Source of the DNA: Methanobacteriota archaeon
GTDB lineage: Archaea; Halobacteriota; Methanosarcinia; Methanosarcinales; Methanosarcinaceae
NCBI GenBank assembly: GCA_030837265.1
Contig: JAUPKV010000076.1
Coordinates: forward strand, 1 to 11,045
Length of the DNA: 11,045 nt
Direction of reading: 5' to 3'
Shown here: piece after piece, positions 6,250 through 11,045 of the stretch
Layout: each line of letters starts with the position of its first letter
How positions within the stretch are numbered: the stretch's first letter is position 1
The notes under the pieces: generated by a model
The model's database searches: none
What the model saw: only the letters and a program-made list of their open reading frames with translations
Told to the model about the DNA's origin: nothing
Translations under genes and position numbers: made by a program

Positions 6250-7866
6250 TTATAATTCTTCTGCAGCCTGGATTTTCTCTTCGTCAGTTAATTGTGAAAG
6301 TACTTCTTTAGGTTTACCTATCTCTACAATTTTTCCATTACGCATAAGTGCGACACGGTCGCAGATTTCATTTATAAAATCCATGTCATGGGAAACTATC
6401 ACAAAGGTTTCCCCTACATCTTCTCTAGCTTTAAGAATAGAGGACGCCACCGAAATCTTTGTAATCGGATCCATTGTCCCTGTAGGTTCGTCCATAATGA
6501 CGATTCTCGGTTCCTTAATCAGGACCTGTGCAAGGGCAACTCTATGTCGCTCTCCTTCACTCAGTTCATCAGTCATTTTGGGTAAAATAGCTTTTGCTTT
6601 ATCTACTTCGAATCCTGCTGCCTTAAGTGTGACAATGGCTTTTCGGACACCAAGTTCGAAAGGCAAGTCCAGGCTGATGGATTCTGTAAGGTTATCAATT
6701 ACAGTGCTGTGAGTATAAAGGCCGTATTCCTGGTGTAGAAATCCCATGTATTTAGTTGCTCGTCCTTTATAGTCCACTCCATACTCTGTCATGTCGACCC
6801 AGTCGTCTCCTATCCTGACCTTCACTTCGCCGGAAGTCGGGGGCAGAATTCCCATAAGAATCTTGGAGGTAGTAGTCTTTCCTGCGCCACTAACCCCAAC
6901 CAGTCCGAAGATCTCCCCCTCTTTTACATCAAAAGAGATTTTATCAACAGCTCTTACTACACCACGGTCTACTGAAATATAACGTTTTGAGAGTTCCCTC
7001 ACCTTAATAATAGGCTCTCCAACCAAAGAACTCTTTTCTTCCTGTCTCTCCATGCATGCGTCCTTCATGAAGGCTGCAGATACCTCAAGGGGGTTTCCTT
7101 CCTGAACCACTTCTCCATCTTCAAGCAGGATCGCTTTATCTGCCAGAAGCTCAACAACTTCGGGCCAGTGTGAGGTCAGGATCATACTCATATTATGATT
7201 TTTCACTGCTCTGATCATGGCATTATGTACCAGTTTTGCAGTCATAGGATCAAGGGTGCCGGTTGGCTCGTCAGCTAAAAGAAGAATGGGATTTCTTACT
7301 AGCTGTCTTGCGAGTACAACTCTCTGTTTTTCTCCACCTGAAAGTTCTCTGGCAACATGCATCATTCGGTGGCTCATATTCACTTCTTCCAGCAGCTCAA
7401 CCGCTTTTCTCATAGAATCTTGCCCTTGATACCCTATTTCGGTCAGGGAGTTTATAACGTTTACAATAACTCTTTCGTCTCCATAAAGGGCAAATGTCCT
7501 CTGCAACATGATTGCAATTCTTTTAGTAATATCTTTTCTTACCGGGTCGTAAAGTGAGAACTTTAAGAAATCGGCCTCAAAAGCCTTAAGCGTTCCTCCA
7601 CAGACAGGGCATTTCTGATCTACTTTGCTAGGAAGTTCTACGTATCCGCACTTCTCACAACGAGCTAAGTGATAAATAACCTCACCTGAGATGTTTTCGA
7701 AAGACTCGGTACCGCGCAGCACATGCATCAGAGTTGTTTTCCCTGATCCGCTCTTTCCCAGGATTCCGACAACTTCCCCTTCATTGATGCTTAAACTTAC
7801 ATTTTTCAGTACTTTAAAACCGTTGTAATCTAAGGTTAAATTCTTAACTTCAATAAATACTGGCAT
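6250..7866 (-). CDS. atwA: Methyl-coenzyme M reductase system component A2 (AtwA), twin ABC ATPase
   Basis: A 538-residue soluble protein with two ABC ATPase domains and no membrane segment. Domain 1 (about 1-265): Walker A GKSGSGKT (37-44), Q122, signature LSGGE (175-179), Walker B ILLLADEP ending at E200-P201, switch H233. A four-cysteine zinc-ribbon (C70, C73, C86, C89) is inserted between Walker A and the Q-loop. Domain 2 (about 286-538): Walker A GVSGAGKT (324-331), Q379, a degenerate signature LSEGE (435-439), Walker B IVIMDEP, H493. The family provides the ATP-dependent component needed for reductive activation of MCR (Ni(II) to Ni(I) F430). The start at ATG 7866 is set by GGAGGA at 7872-7877; an upstream TTG at 7881 would swallow that site. 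mmp3 follows after 42 nt. The gene has a long AT-rich leader, as is common for methanogenesis genes in Methanosarcina. Confidence 0.96.
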   Translation of the reverse strand: MPVFIEVKNLTLDYNGFKVLKNVSLSINEGEVVGILGKSGSGKTTLMHVLRGTESFENISGEVIYHLARCEKCGYVELPSKVDQKCPVCGGTLKAFEADFLKFSLYDPVRKDITKRIAIMLQRTFALYGDERVIVNVINSLTEIGYQGQDSMRKAVELLEEVNMSHRMMHVARELSGGEKQRVVLARQLVRNPILLLADEPTGTLDPMTAKLVHNAMIRAVKNHNMSMILTSHWPEVVELLADKAILLEDGEVVQEGNPLEVSAAFMKDACMERQEEKSSLVGEPIIKVRELSKRYISVDRGVVRAVDKISFDVKEGEIFGLVGVSGAGKTTTSKILMGILPPTSGEVKVRIGDDWVDMTEYGVDYKGRATKYMGFLHQEYGLYTHSTVIDNLTESISLDLPFELGVRKAIVTLKAAGFEVDKAKAILPKMTDELSEGERHRVALAQVLIKEPRIVIMDEPTGTMDPITKISVASSILKAREDVGETFVIVSHDMDFINEICDRVALMRNGKIVEIGKPKEVLSQLTDEEKIQAAEEL

Positions 7867-7871
7867 TCTAT

Positions 7872-7877
7872 TCCTCC
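7872..7877 (-). promoter_or_regulatory. Ribosome binding site of atwA
   Basis: GGAGGA on the minus strand is 5 nt before the ATG ending at 7866. It rules out the slightly longer TTG-initiated frame. Confidence 0.75.
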
Positions 7878-8130
7878 GCAATTATGAGCGCAATGACTTC
7901 TGGTGGCTAGTTATTGCCTTCTTTGGCATTAACTCAAATGAAAAGTAATTATTTCAATAGGTGACAAATTAACAGGGACAGTAGTTTTAACGAATTTGAG
8001 CAACAACTAAATAAGAATAAACATTAGATAAACATAACGCATTATTTTTTCACTGTTAACATCTAAAATCAAGCTCATCTGCCAAACTTGACGAACTAGC
8101 ACTTATTCTGTTTATTATATAAATTATTTT

Positions 8131-8140
8131 TTATATATAA
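8131..8140 (-). promoter_or_regulatory. Candidate TATA element for atwA-mmp3
   Basis: The minus strand reads CTTATATATAAAAAAT here, the strongest TATA match between the HAD gene and atwA. It implies a start near 8108 and a leader of about 240 nt. Long leaders are known for Methanosarcina methanogenesis genes, but a second TATA-like run at 8112-8122 is equally usable. Confidence 0.35.
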
Positions 8141-8190
8141 GCTACACCTTCTTGTGTCTCGATTTTAGCCCTTATGGATTTATTAGAGCC

Positions 8191-8230
8191 CCTTTATTAC
8201 ATCTACAACCCTTTTACTACATCCACAACT
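8191..8230. repeat. Imperfect 20-bp tandem duplication at the 3' end of the HAD gene
   Basis: 8191-8210 and 8211-8230 match at 16 of 20 positions (CTTTATTACATCTACAAC versus CTTTTACTACATCCACAA). The unit spans the last codons and the stop of the HAD gene, so the stop lies inside the first copy. It is probably a slippage product without function. Confidence 0.4.
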
Positions 8231-9003
8231 TTTATTATATCATTAATTATAACATCTGCTGCTTCTCTAAGCTCCCTGGGTCTTTTATCTCCTTGTTGAG
8301 TTGTCATTATTCCTACATCTGCTGCCCTCAGCGCCAATATATCATTGATCCCGTCGCCAACCATAACTACCTTCTGGTATTTTCTTTTTAATTCAAGCAC
8401 TACTCTCTCTTTTTTCAAGGTATCCGAATAAGCATAGACTCTTTCAATAGGAATATTTATAAATTTGGCAAGTTGACTTAAGGTGAAAATGCCATCTCCT
8501 GATGCTATATACGTATCTATCTCCATTGCGTGGAGAGCTTGGATAGTTTGCAGCGTGGTGCTGAAAACCCGTCCTCCGGTGCCAAGTGTATATGGTATGC
8601 TTTTTGCTTCCGAGTCAACTATCAGGCCTGTTGCGAGATAAAATATATTTGGGCAGTGAGATGCGACCTTCTCCAATACCTCATGTAAATCACCCATTAA
8701 CGGGGCTATTCCTTTTATAACTTCATATGCTGTTTCCGGGGAAACATTTCCTTTTGAACAACTTATACTTAATGAAACTCCGAACTCATTTATAAATTCG
8801 AATAAAGACATATCTTTCCTTGAGCTCAGAATTACATCATTTGCCGTATTAAGAACTACAAGCCCACAACCATTCTTTTGCGCGACAATAGCAGTGCTCT
8901 CTATATTCTCAAGGATTTTTCCGGTATTCGCTTCTTTTGCAACCCTGTACATGTGCAGTAATGTTCCCGCACTGTCAAAGACCACTGCAATTCTTTTAAT
9001 CAT
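8203..9003 (-). CDS. Soluble P-type-ATPase-like HAD-family protein
   Basis: A 266-residue cytoplasmic protein with all four HAD motifs. Motif I is FDSAGTLL (D10 nucleophile), motif II IASGD (S168), motif III K198 in TLKKERV, motif IV GDGIND (216-221, with D217 and D221). The second half (164-235) reads like the phosphorylation and hinge region of heavy-metal P-type ATPases (GDGIND then AADVGI), but there is no membrane segment. In motif I the second acid (DxD) is replaced by Ala, as in phosphonoacetaldehyde hydrolase (DxAGT), so it lacks the usual general acid/base of phosphatases. A 100-residue insert without known motifs lies between motifs I and II. The substrate is unknown; similar stand-alone proteins occur in many methanogens. 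ATG 9003 must be used to keep motif I, yet no Shine-Dalgarno site is visible, so it may be leaderless or weakly translated. It is 106 nt downstream of the protease gene. Confidence 0.85.
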   Translation of the reverse strand: MIKRIAVVFDSAGTLLHMYRVAKEANTGKILENIESTAIVAQKNGCGLVVLNTANDVILSSRKDMSLFEFINEFGVSLSISCSKGNVSPETAYEVIKGIAPLMGDLHEVLEKVASHCPNIFYLATGLIVDSEAKSIPYTLGTGGRVFSTTLQTIQALHAMEIDTYIASGDGIFTLSQLAKFINIPIERVYAYSDTLKKERVVLELKRKYQKVVMVGDGINDILALRAADVGIMTTQQGDKRPRELREAADVIINDIIKVVDVVKGL

Positions 9004-9073
9004 GTAAAGTGATTGAGCGTAAAATAAAAAAATCTTTGTGAAAACTGTCCTGAAAATAACAAAAATGAAAACA

Positions 9074-9100
9074 TTGAAAAGAAGTTGTTAAAAAAATTAA
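9074..9100 (-). terminator. U-rich terminator after the presenilin-like protease gene
   Basis: Just past the stop the minus strand reads GTTAATTTTTTTAAC (T7 at 9090-9096), a T-run flanked by a 5-bp inverted repeat and followed by more T-rich sequence. This is the usual form of archaeal intrinsic termination and would separate the protease gene from the HAD gene. Confidence 0.45.
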
Positions 9101-9109
9101 CTTTCCTTT

Positions 9110-10012
9110 TCAAATTATTGAAGCTCCTGAGAGCAGTACACCAATGAAGAATCCCAGGATTACTCCTGAATTCAGGAAGGGAAGGCCGGCCTGTGGGTTT
9201 CCTTTCATTACGAAAGTATAAAGTACTGCATAGCCTGCAAGAGTACCAAGCATTGCCCCAAGTACCGGATAAGAGATTATTCCTCCACTGCTGTGAATAA
9301 ATACATTTGCTGAAACTACCAGCAGAGTGGGCATTACAGCATCTCCGAGACCCATGAAAAAAGCTTCACGCTTTTCCCCTGCTTTAAAATTTTCGTGCAA
9401 GAATGAATACTTCGAATGCTTTGGGATTACAAACAAAATTGGAAGTTTAAGGTCCATAAGTCCCTCAGCCATGGTTATCATATGTTTTGTTTTGTAAACT
9501 GAGATGGCATCATAGACTGCAAGCAGCGCCAGGAGAACTACGATCGGAATTATCGATAGGGAAATTCCTATCAAGGCACTGACTCCACTTGCAACGCAAA
9601 CTCCAACAAAATCAACCACATACCACTCAGGATACTTGTAAAGCAAGACCGTCACTACTGCAGATACCACAATCGAAATAGTGATGGCATTAAACTCTGA
9701 TATGAATGGGAGGAGATTAAGCAGGGATAGAAATACATAATATAGAGTGCTCAGAATGGAAAAATATATCAGAAGACTGATAATCCATTTCATATCTTTT
9801 TTTATTGCTATCAAGACTAATAGGGTGAAAGCCAGGATCAATAATATATAATATATAGAATTTGATACCTGGTTTGGATCCTCAAAAGCCTGCATTCCAC
9901 TAGCTTCCATCGGCCTGGATAATAAAATTGCAATGACTTGCACAACAAGAAGCAGTCCCGCCATGGAAAGAAAAGGGAAATAATCTTTTATTGAATGTTT
10001 GCTGGAACTCAA
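9110..10012 (-). CDS. Presenilin/signal-peptide-peptidase-like intramembrane aspartyl protease (family A22, archaeal PSH)
   Basis: A 300-residue polytopic membrane protein with about nine hydrophobic segments (roughly 14-31, 53-70, 76-100, 108-125, 132-150, 152-170, 220-240, 246-268, 280-300). The catalytic aspartates of GxGD proteases are present: D168 in the YD motif (LLAVYDAISVYK) and D224 in GLGD (221-224). The third hallmark, PAL, is P278-F279-L280 within AGLPFLN. A basic, Lys/His-rich loop lies between the catalytic helices (174-217). The family cleaves single-pass membrane segments, for example leftover signal peptides; its substrates in methanogens are unknown. The start is TTG at 10010-10012, supported by AAGGAG at 10021-10026; the next Met (M17) falls inside the first membrane helix. 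Its promoter lies beside a palindrome (10117-10132), and a T-run ends it on the left. Confidence 0.92.
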   Translation of the reverse strand: MSSSKHSIKDYFPFLSMAGLLLVVQVIAILLSRPMEASGMQAFEDPNQVSNSIYYILLILAFTLLVLIAIKKDMKWIISLLIYFSILSTLYYVFLSLLNLLPFISEFNAITISIVVSAVVTVLLYKYPEWYVVDFVGVCVASGVSALIGISLSIIPIVVLLALLAVYDAISVYKTKHMITMAEGLMDLKLPILFVIPKHSKYSFLHENFKAGEKREAFFMGLGDAVMPTLLVVSANVFIHSSGGIISYPVLGAMLGTLAGYAVLYTFVMKGNPQAGLPFLNSGVILGFFIGVLLSGASII

Positions 10013-10020
10013 GAATTAAA

Positions 10021-10026
10021 CTCCTT
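10021..10026 (-). promoter_or_regulatory. Ribosome binding site deciding the TTG start of the presenilin-like protease
   Basis: AAGGAG on the minus strand is 8 nt from the TTG at 10012. No ATG is available before residue 17, so this site argues for genuine TTG initiation. Confidence 0.65.
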
Positions 10027-10098
10027 ATTCTTAGCAGATGCCTATTTGTTATTCCCTTAAATATTTGCTACTCTTTCATCTCTGTCTTTTCAAATTGT

Positions 10099-10110
10099 AA
10101 ATATATAACC
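10099..10110 (-). promoter_or_regulatory. TATA element of the presenilin-like protease gene
   Basis: The minus strand reads GGTTATATATTT with a purine-rich stretch (AAGAG) just upstream, as expected for BRE plus TATA. A start near 10078 would give a leader of about 65 nt. It is the mirror image of the element at 10150-10161. Confidence 0.5.
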
Positions 10111-10116
10111 TCTTCT

Positions 10117-10132
10117 ACATACCTCGGTATGT
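10117..10132. promoter_or_regulatory. Palindrome between two divergent TATA elements, probable operator
   Basis: ACATACC-TC-GGTATGT has perfect 7-bp arms around a 2-nt centre. It lies 6 nt upstream of the protease TATA and 17 nt from the rightward TATA, the position expected for a dimeric regulator acting on both. No known archaeal regulator box is recognised. Confidence 0.45.
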
Positions 10133-10149
10133 TATAAATATATTTTTAT

Positions 10150-10161
10150 GGTTATATATTT
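10150..10161 (+). promoter_or_regulatory. Rightward TATA element without an obvious gene
   Basis: GGTTATATATTT on the plus strand is an exact 12-base inverted copy of the protease TATA region at 10099-10110. Transcription would begin near 10180, but no plausible reading frame starts there. It could drive a small RNA ending at the T6 run at 10289-10294, or a long leader of the gene at 10490. Confidence 0.35.
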
Positions 10162-10162
10162 T

Positions 10163-10375
10163 AAAGACAATACTTGTTTATGGAAATTTACGGCATATGT
10201 CGGCTTTTATGATAATCCTTTCCTCCGAATCGTGAATTAAGTTTATTCTTAAAACCTCCTTTAAATGCTTCCGAAACTAATTAGATACTTTTTTATATTG
10301 CGCTGGAGCATCAGTTTATTAGTTTTACTCCTGCTCAGCCTCAATTTGTTCTTTTGAATTTCCTCCCCCCTTTCA
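10163..10375. other. Non-coding stretch with weak structure
   Basis: No supportable gene. A frame of 49 codons on the minus strand (10261-10410) lacks a ribosome site. The stretch holds a T6 run at 10289-10294, a possible hairpin (GCTGGAGCA at 10302-10310 with TGCTCAGC at 10332-10339, one bulge) and a pyrimidine tract at 10361-10373. It could be a small-RNA locus under the 10150 promoter; nothing proves it. Confidence 0.35.
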
Positions 10376-10433
10376 GAACATGTTTTATGGCTAGCAAGTG
10401 ATCCTTTCATGTTCGATCAATTTTGAACATGTT
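10376..10433. promoter_or_regulatory. Three GAACATG-type half-sites at the promoter of the small membrane protein gene
   Basis: GAACATGTT occurs at 10376-10384 and again at 10425-10433, and the inverse CATGTTC at 10408-10414. The last two form a perfect 7-bp inverted repeat spaced by 10 nt (10408-10431). The right arm abuts the TATA run at 10432-10437, so a bound protein would compete with TBP/TFB. The regulator is not identified. Confidence 0.45.
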
Positions 10434-10437
10434 ATAT
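10432..10437 (+). promoter_or_regulatory. TATA element of the small membrane protein gene
   Basis: TTATAT, with a start expected near 10460, gives a leader of about 30 nt that contains the GAGGT ribosome site at 10480-10484. Confidence 0.4.
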
Positions 10438-10479
10438 CATGAAAACTTTGGTATTGCAAGAAATTTTACAGGTATATTC

Positions 10480-10484
10480 GAGGT
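10480..10484 (+). promoter_or_regulatory. Ribosome binding site of the small membrane protein gene
   Basis: GAGGT is 5 nt before the ATG at 10490. It favours this start over an in-frame ATG at 10439 that has no such site and would overlap the promoter. Confidence 0.6.
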
Positions 10485-10489
10485 ATACG

Positions 10490-10813
10490 ATGGAGACTAG
10501 AGATACAGTGTTTCTTGTTGTGATGGTTTTGTCATCCTTCCTTTTGTCATTTGAATGGCTTAATAGGTTTGAATACAAATCCACAAATCCCCTGATAATT
10601 CTCTCGGTTATGGTTCTGGTTGGAACGCTAGCCGTTATGCTTATCTCTATTAACAACAAGCTCCAGGAGTTTGAAAATAAAATAGATGCAAAGGATCGTA
10701 CTCTTAAAGTTAACATGGATAATACAGGAACAAATATCGAAGAAAGGATGAATGAGCTTTCAAGCAAGATTGATAATGCGATTTATGAACTCAACCGCAG
10801 AAAATACCATTGA
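10490..10813 (+). CDS. Small two-helix membrane protein with coiled-coil tail, function unknown
   Basis: 107 residues: a short polar N-terminus, a hydrophobic helix at 7-21, a charged loop (22-33), a second hydrophobic helix at 35-54, then a charged helical tail (55-107) with heptad-like spacing (NKLQEFENKI and MNELSSKIDNAIYEL) suggesting a coiled coil. Both ends are probably on the same side of the membrane, with the tail in the cytoplasm. No family is recognised. The frame is preferred over an antisense 111-codon frame because it has a ribosome site, a TATA element at the right distance, a sensible membrane topology and a T-rich terminator. It is the only plus-strand gene here and is divergent from the protease gene; the GAACATG repeats suggest regulated expression. 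Confidence 0.65.
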   Translation: METRDTVFLVVMVLSSFLLSFEWLNRFEYKSTNPLIILSVMVLVGTLAVMLISINNKLQEFENKIDAKDRTLKVNMDNTGTNIEERMNELSSKIDNAIYELNRRKYH

Positions 10814-10814
10814 C

Positions 10815-10834
10815 TTTTTCATAATTCTTTTTTT
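10815..10834 (+). terminator. U-rich terminator of the small membrane protein gene
   Basis: Directly after the TGA (10811-10813) come T5 (10815-10819) and T7 (10828-10834). Two oligo-T tracts without a hairpin are typical of archaeal intrinsic termination. Confidence 0.5.
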
Positions 10835-10920
10835 GTATATTGAAATTTTTCCACCATTTAAATATCATTTTTGATTTTGATAATATACAATTCTACACTG
10901 GCATCGTTTTCTACATATGA

Positions 10921-10937
10921 ATGTCCACTCTGGACAT
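10921..10937. repeat. Perfect inverted repeat ATGTCCA-ctc-TGGACAT
   Basis: Seven-base arms around a 3-nt centre, in the non-coding stretch between the terminator at 10834 and the window end. A TATA-like run (AAATATTAAA, about 10945-10954) follows, so it could be an operator for a rightward gene beyond the window. It could also form a short hairpin in RNA. Confidence 0.4.
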
Positions 10938-11035
10938 AATAACTAAATATTAAATGCATCTAAATAATTTTTTACATAGACGTTCGTGTTTCACCTGGTT
11001 TAGAGTATGAGTATCCCCTCTTTAATTTCAGTTTA

Positions 11036-11045
11036 AGATCGGAAG
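11036..11045 (+). other. Probable Illumina adapter remnant at the contig end
   Basis: The last ten bases are AGATCGGAAG, identical to the first ten of the common Illumina adapter (AGATCGGAAGAGC). Lying exactly at the end, they are more likely untrimmed adapter than genome, which would make this the true end of an assembled contig. Confidence 0.6.

Larger units (their letters stand above)
7867..8202. other. Leader/intergenic region upstream of atwA
   Basis: 336 bases with no convincing gene. From right to left on the minus strand it holds a TATA element at 8131-8140, an AT-rich stretch, a short TGCC-N6-GGCA inverted repeat (7915-7928) and the atwA Shine-Dalgarno site at 7872-7877. If the 8131 TATA is used, the atwA mRNA leader would be about 240 nt. 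No riboswitch or tRNA-like fold was recognised. Confidence 0.5.

Noticed and set aside
7915..7928. TGCC-N6-GGCA in the atwA leader as an operator or hairpin
   Set aside because: Four-base arms are too short to distinguish from chance.
10240..10263. Strong GGAGG-type sites on the minus strand (AAAGGAGGTTTT) as the start of a small gene
   Set aside because: No ATG, GTG or TTG at a workable distance followed by an open frame.
10261..10410. 49-codon basic open frame on the minus strand starting MKGSLASHK
   Set aside because: No Shine-Dalgarno site. Its start codon lies within a regulatory inverted repeat, and it has no recognisable family. Chance frames of this length are common.
10432..10767. 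111-codon open frame on the minus strand opposite the small membrane protein
   Set aside because: No ribosome site. The plus-strand frame has a TATA element, GAGGT, plausible membrane helices and a T-rich end, so it is the better choice.
1..11045. CRISPR array, tRNA/rRNA genes, insertion sequences or defence genes
   Set aside because: No regularly spaced repeats, no tRNA-like or rRNA segments and no transposase or defence motif were seen on either strand.

Overview
The window reads as a piece of a methanogenic archaeon of the order Methanosarcinales, most likely Methanosarcina or a close relative. The evidence is a run of methanogen-only proteins (component A2 of the methyl-coenzyme M reductase system and methanogenesis marker proteins 3, 5, 6, 7, 15 and 17), long AT-rich leaders with archaeal TATA elements, Shine-Dalgarno sites of the GGAGG/AGGTGA type, and an archaeal presenilin-like protease. 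The genus is inferred from general character only; there is no rRNA here.

Layout. All genes but one are on the minus strand and are read right to left. From 10012 leftwards come a presenilin/SPP-type intramembrane aspartyl protease (9110-10012), a soluble P-type-ATPase-like HAD protein (8203-9003), a 336-base leader region, atwA (6250-7866) and mmp3 (4627-6207). A 288-base AT-rich gap with a new promoter follows. After it lies a tightly packed run, mmp6 - mmp5 - mmp15 - mmp17 - mmp7 (4338 down to 602), with junctions of +4, -4, +7 and +1 nt. Last is a partial carboxymuconolactone-decarboxylase-family protein (465 down to the window edge). On the plus strand there is one small membrane protein gene (10490-10813).

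How the genes fit together. The central 7.3 kb is a methyl-coenzyme M reductase (MCR) activation/assembly locus. AtwA is the ATP-binding component A2 needed to bring Ni-F430 of MCR to the active Ni(I) state. From memory, Mmp3, Mmp7 and Mmp17 have been found with McrC and A2 in activation fractions or complexes. Mmp15 belongs to the ATP-driven [4Fe-4S] activator family of 2-hydroxyacyl-CoA dehydratases. Mmp5 and Mmp6 have unknown roles but carry conserved cysteine motifs. The CxxC/Cys-tail protein at the left edge resembles the disulfide reductase MdrA and could be a redox accessory, which is inference only.

The right end (about 10.0-11.0 kb) is mostly regulatory. A palindrome sits between two divergent TATA elements, a second inverted repeat with three GAACATG-type half-sites lies at the promoter of the small membrane protein gene, and a third perfect inverted repeat is at 10921-10937. 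The last ten bases match the start of the common Illumina adapter, so the right edge is probably a contig end with unremoved adapter.
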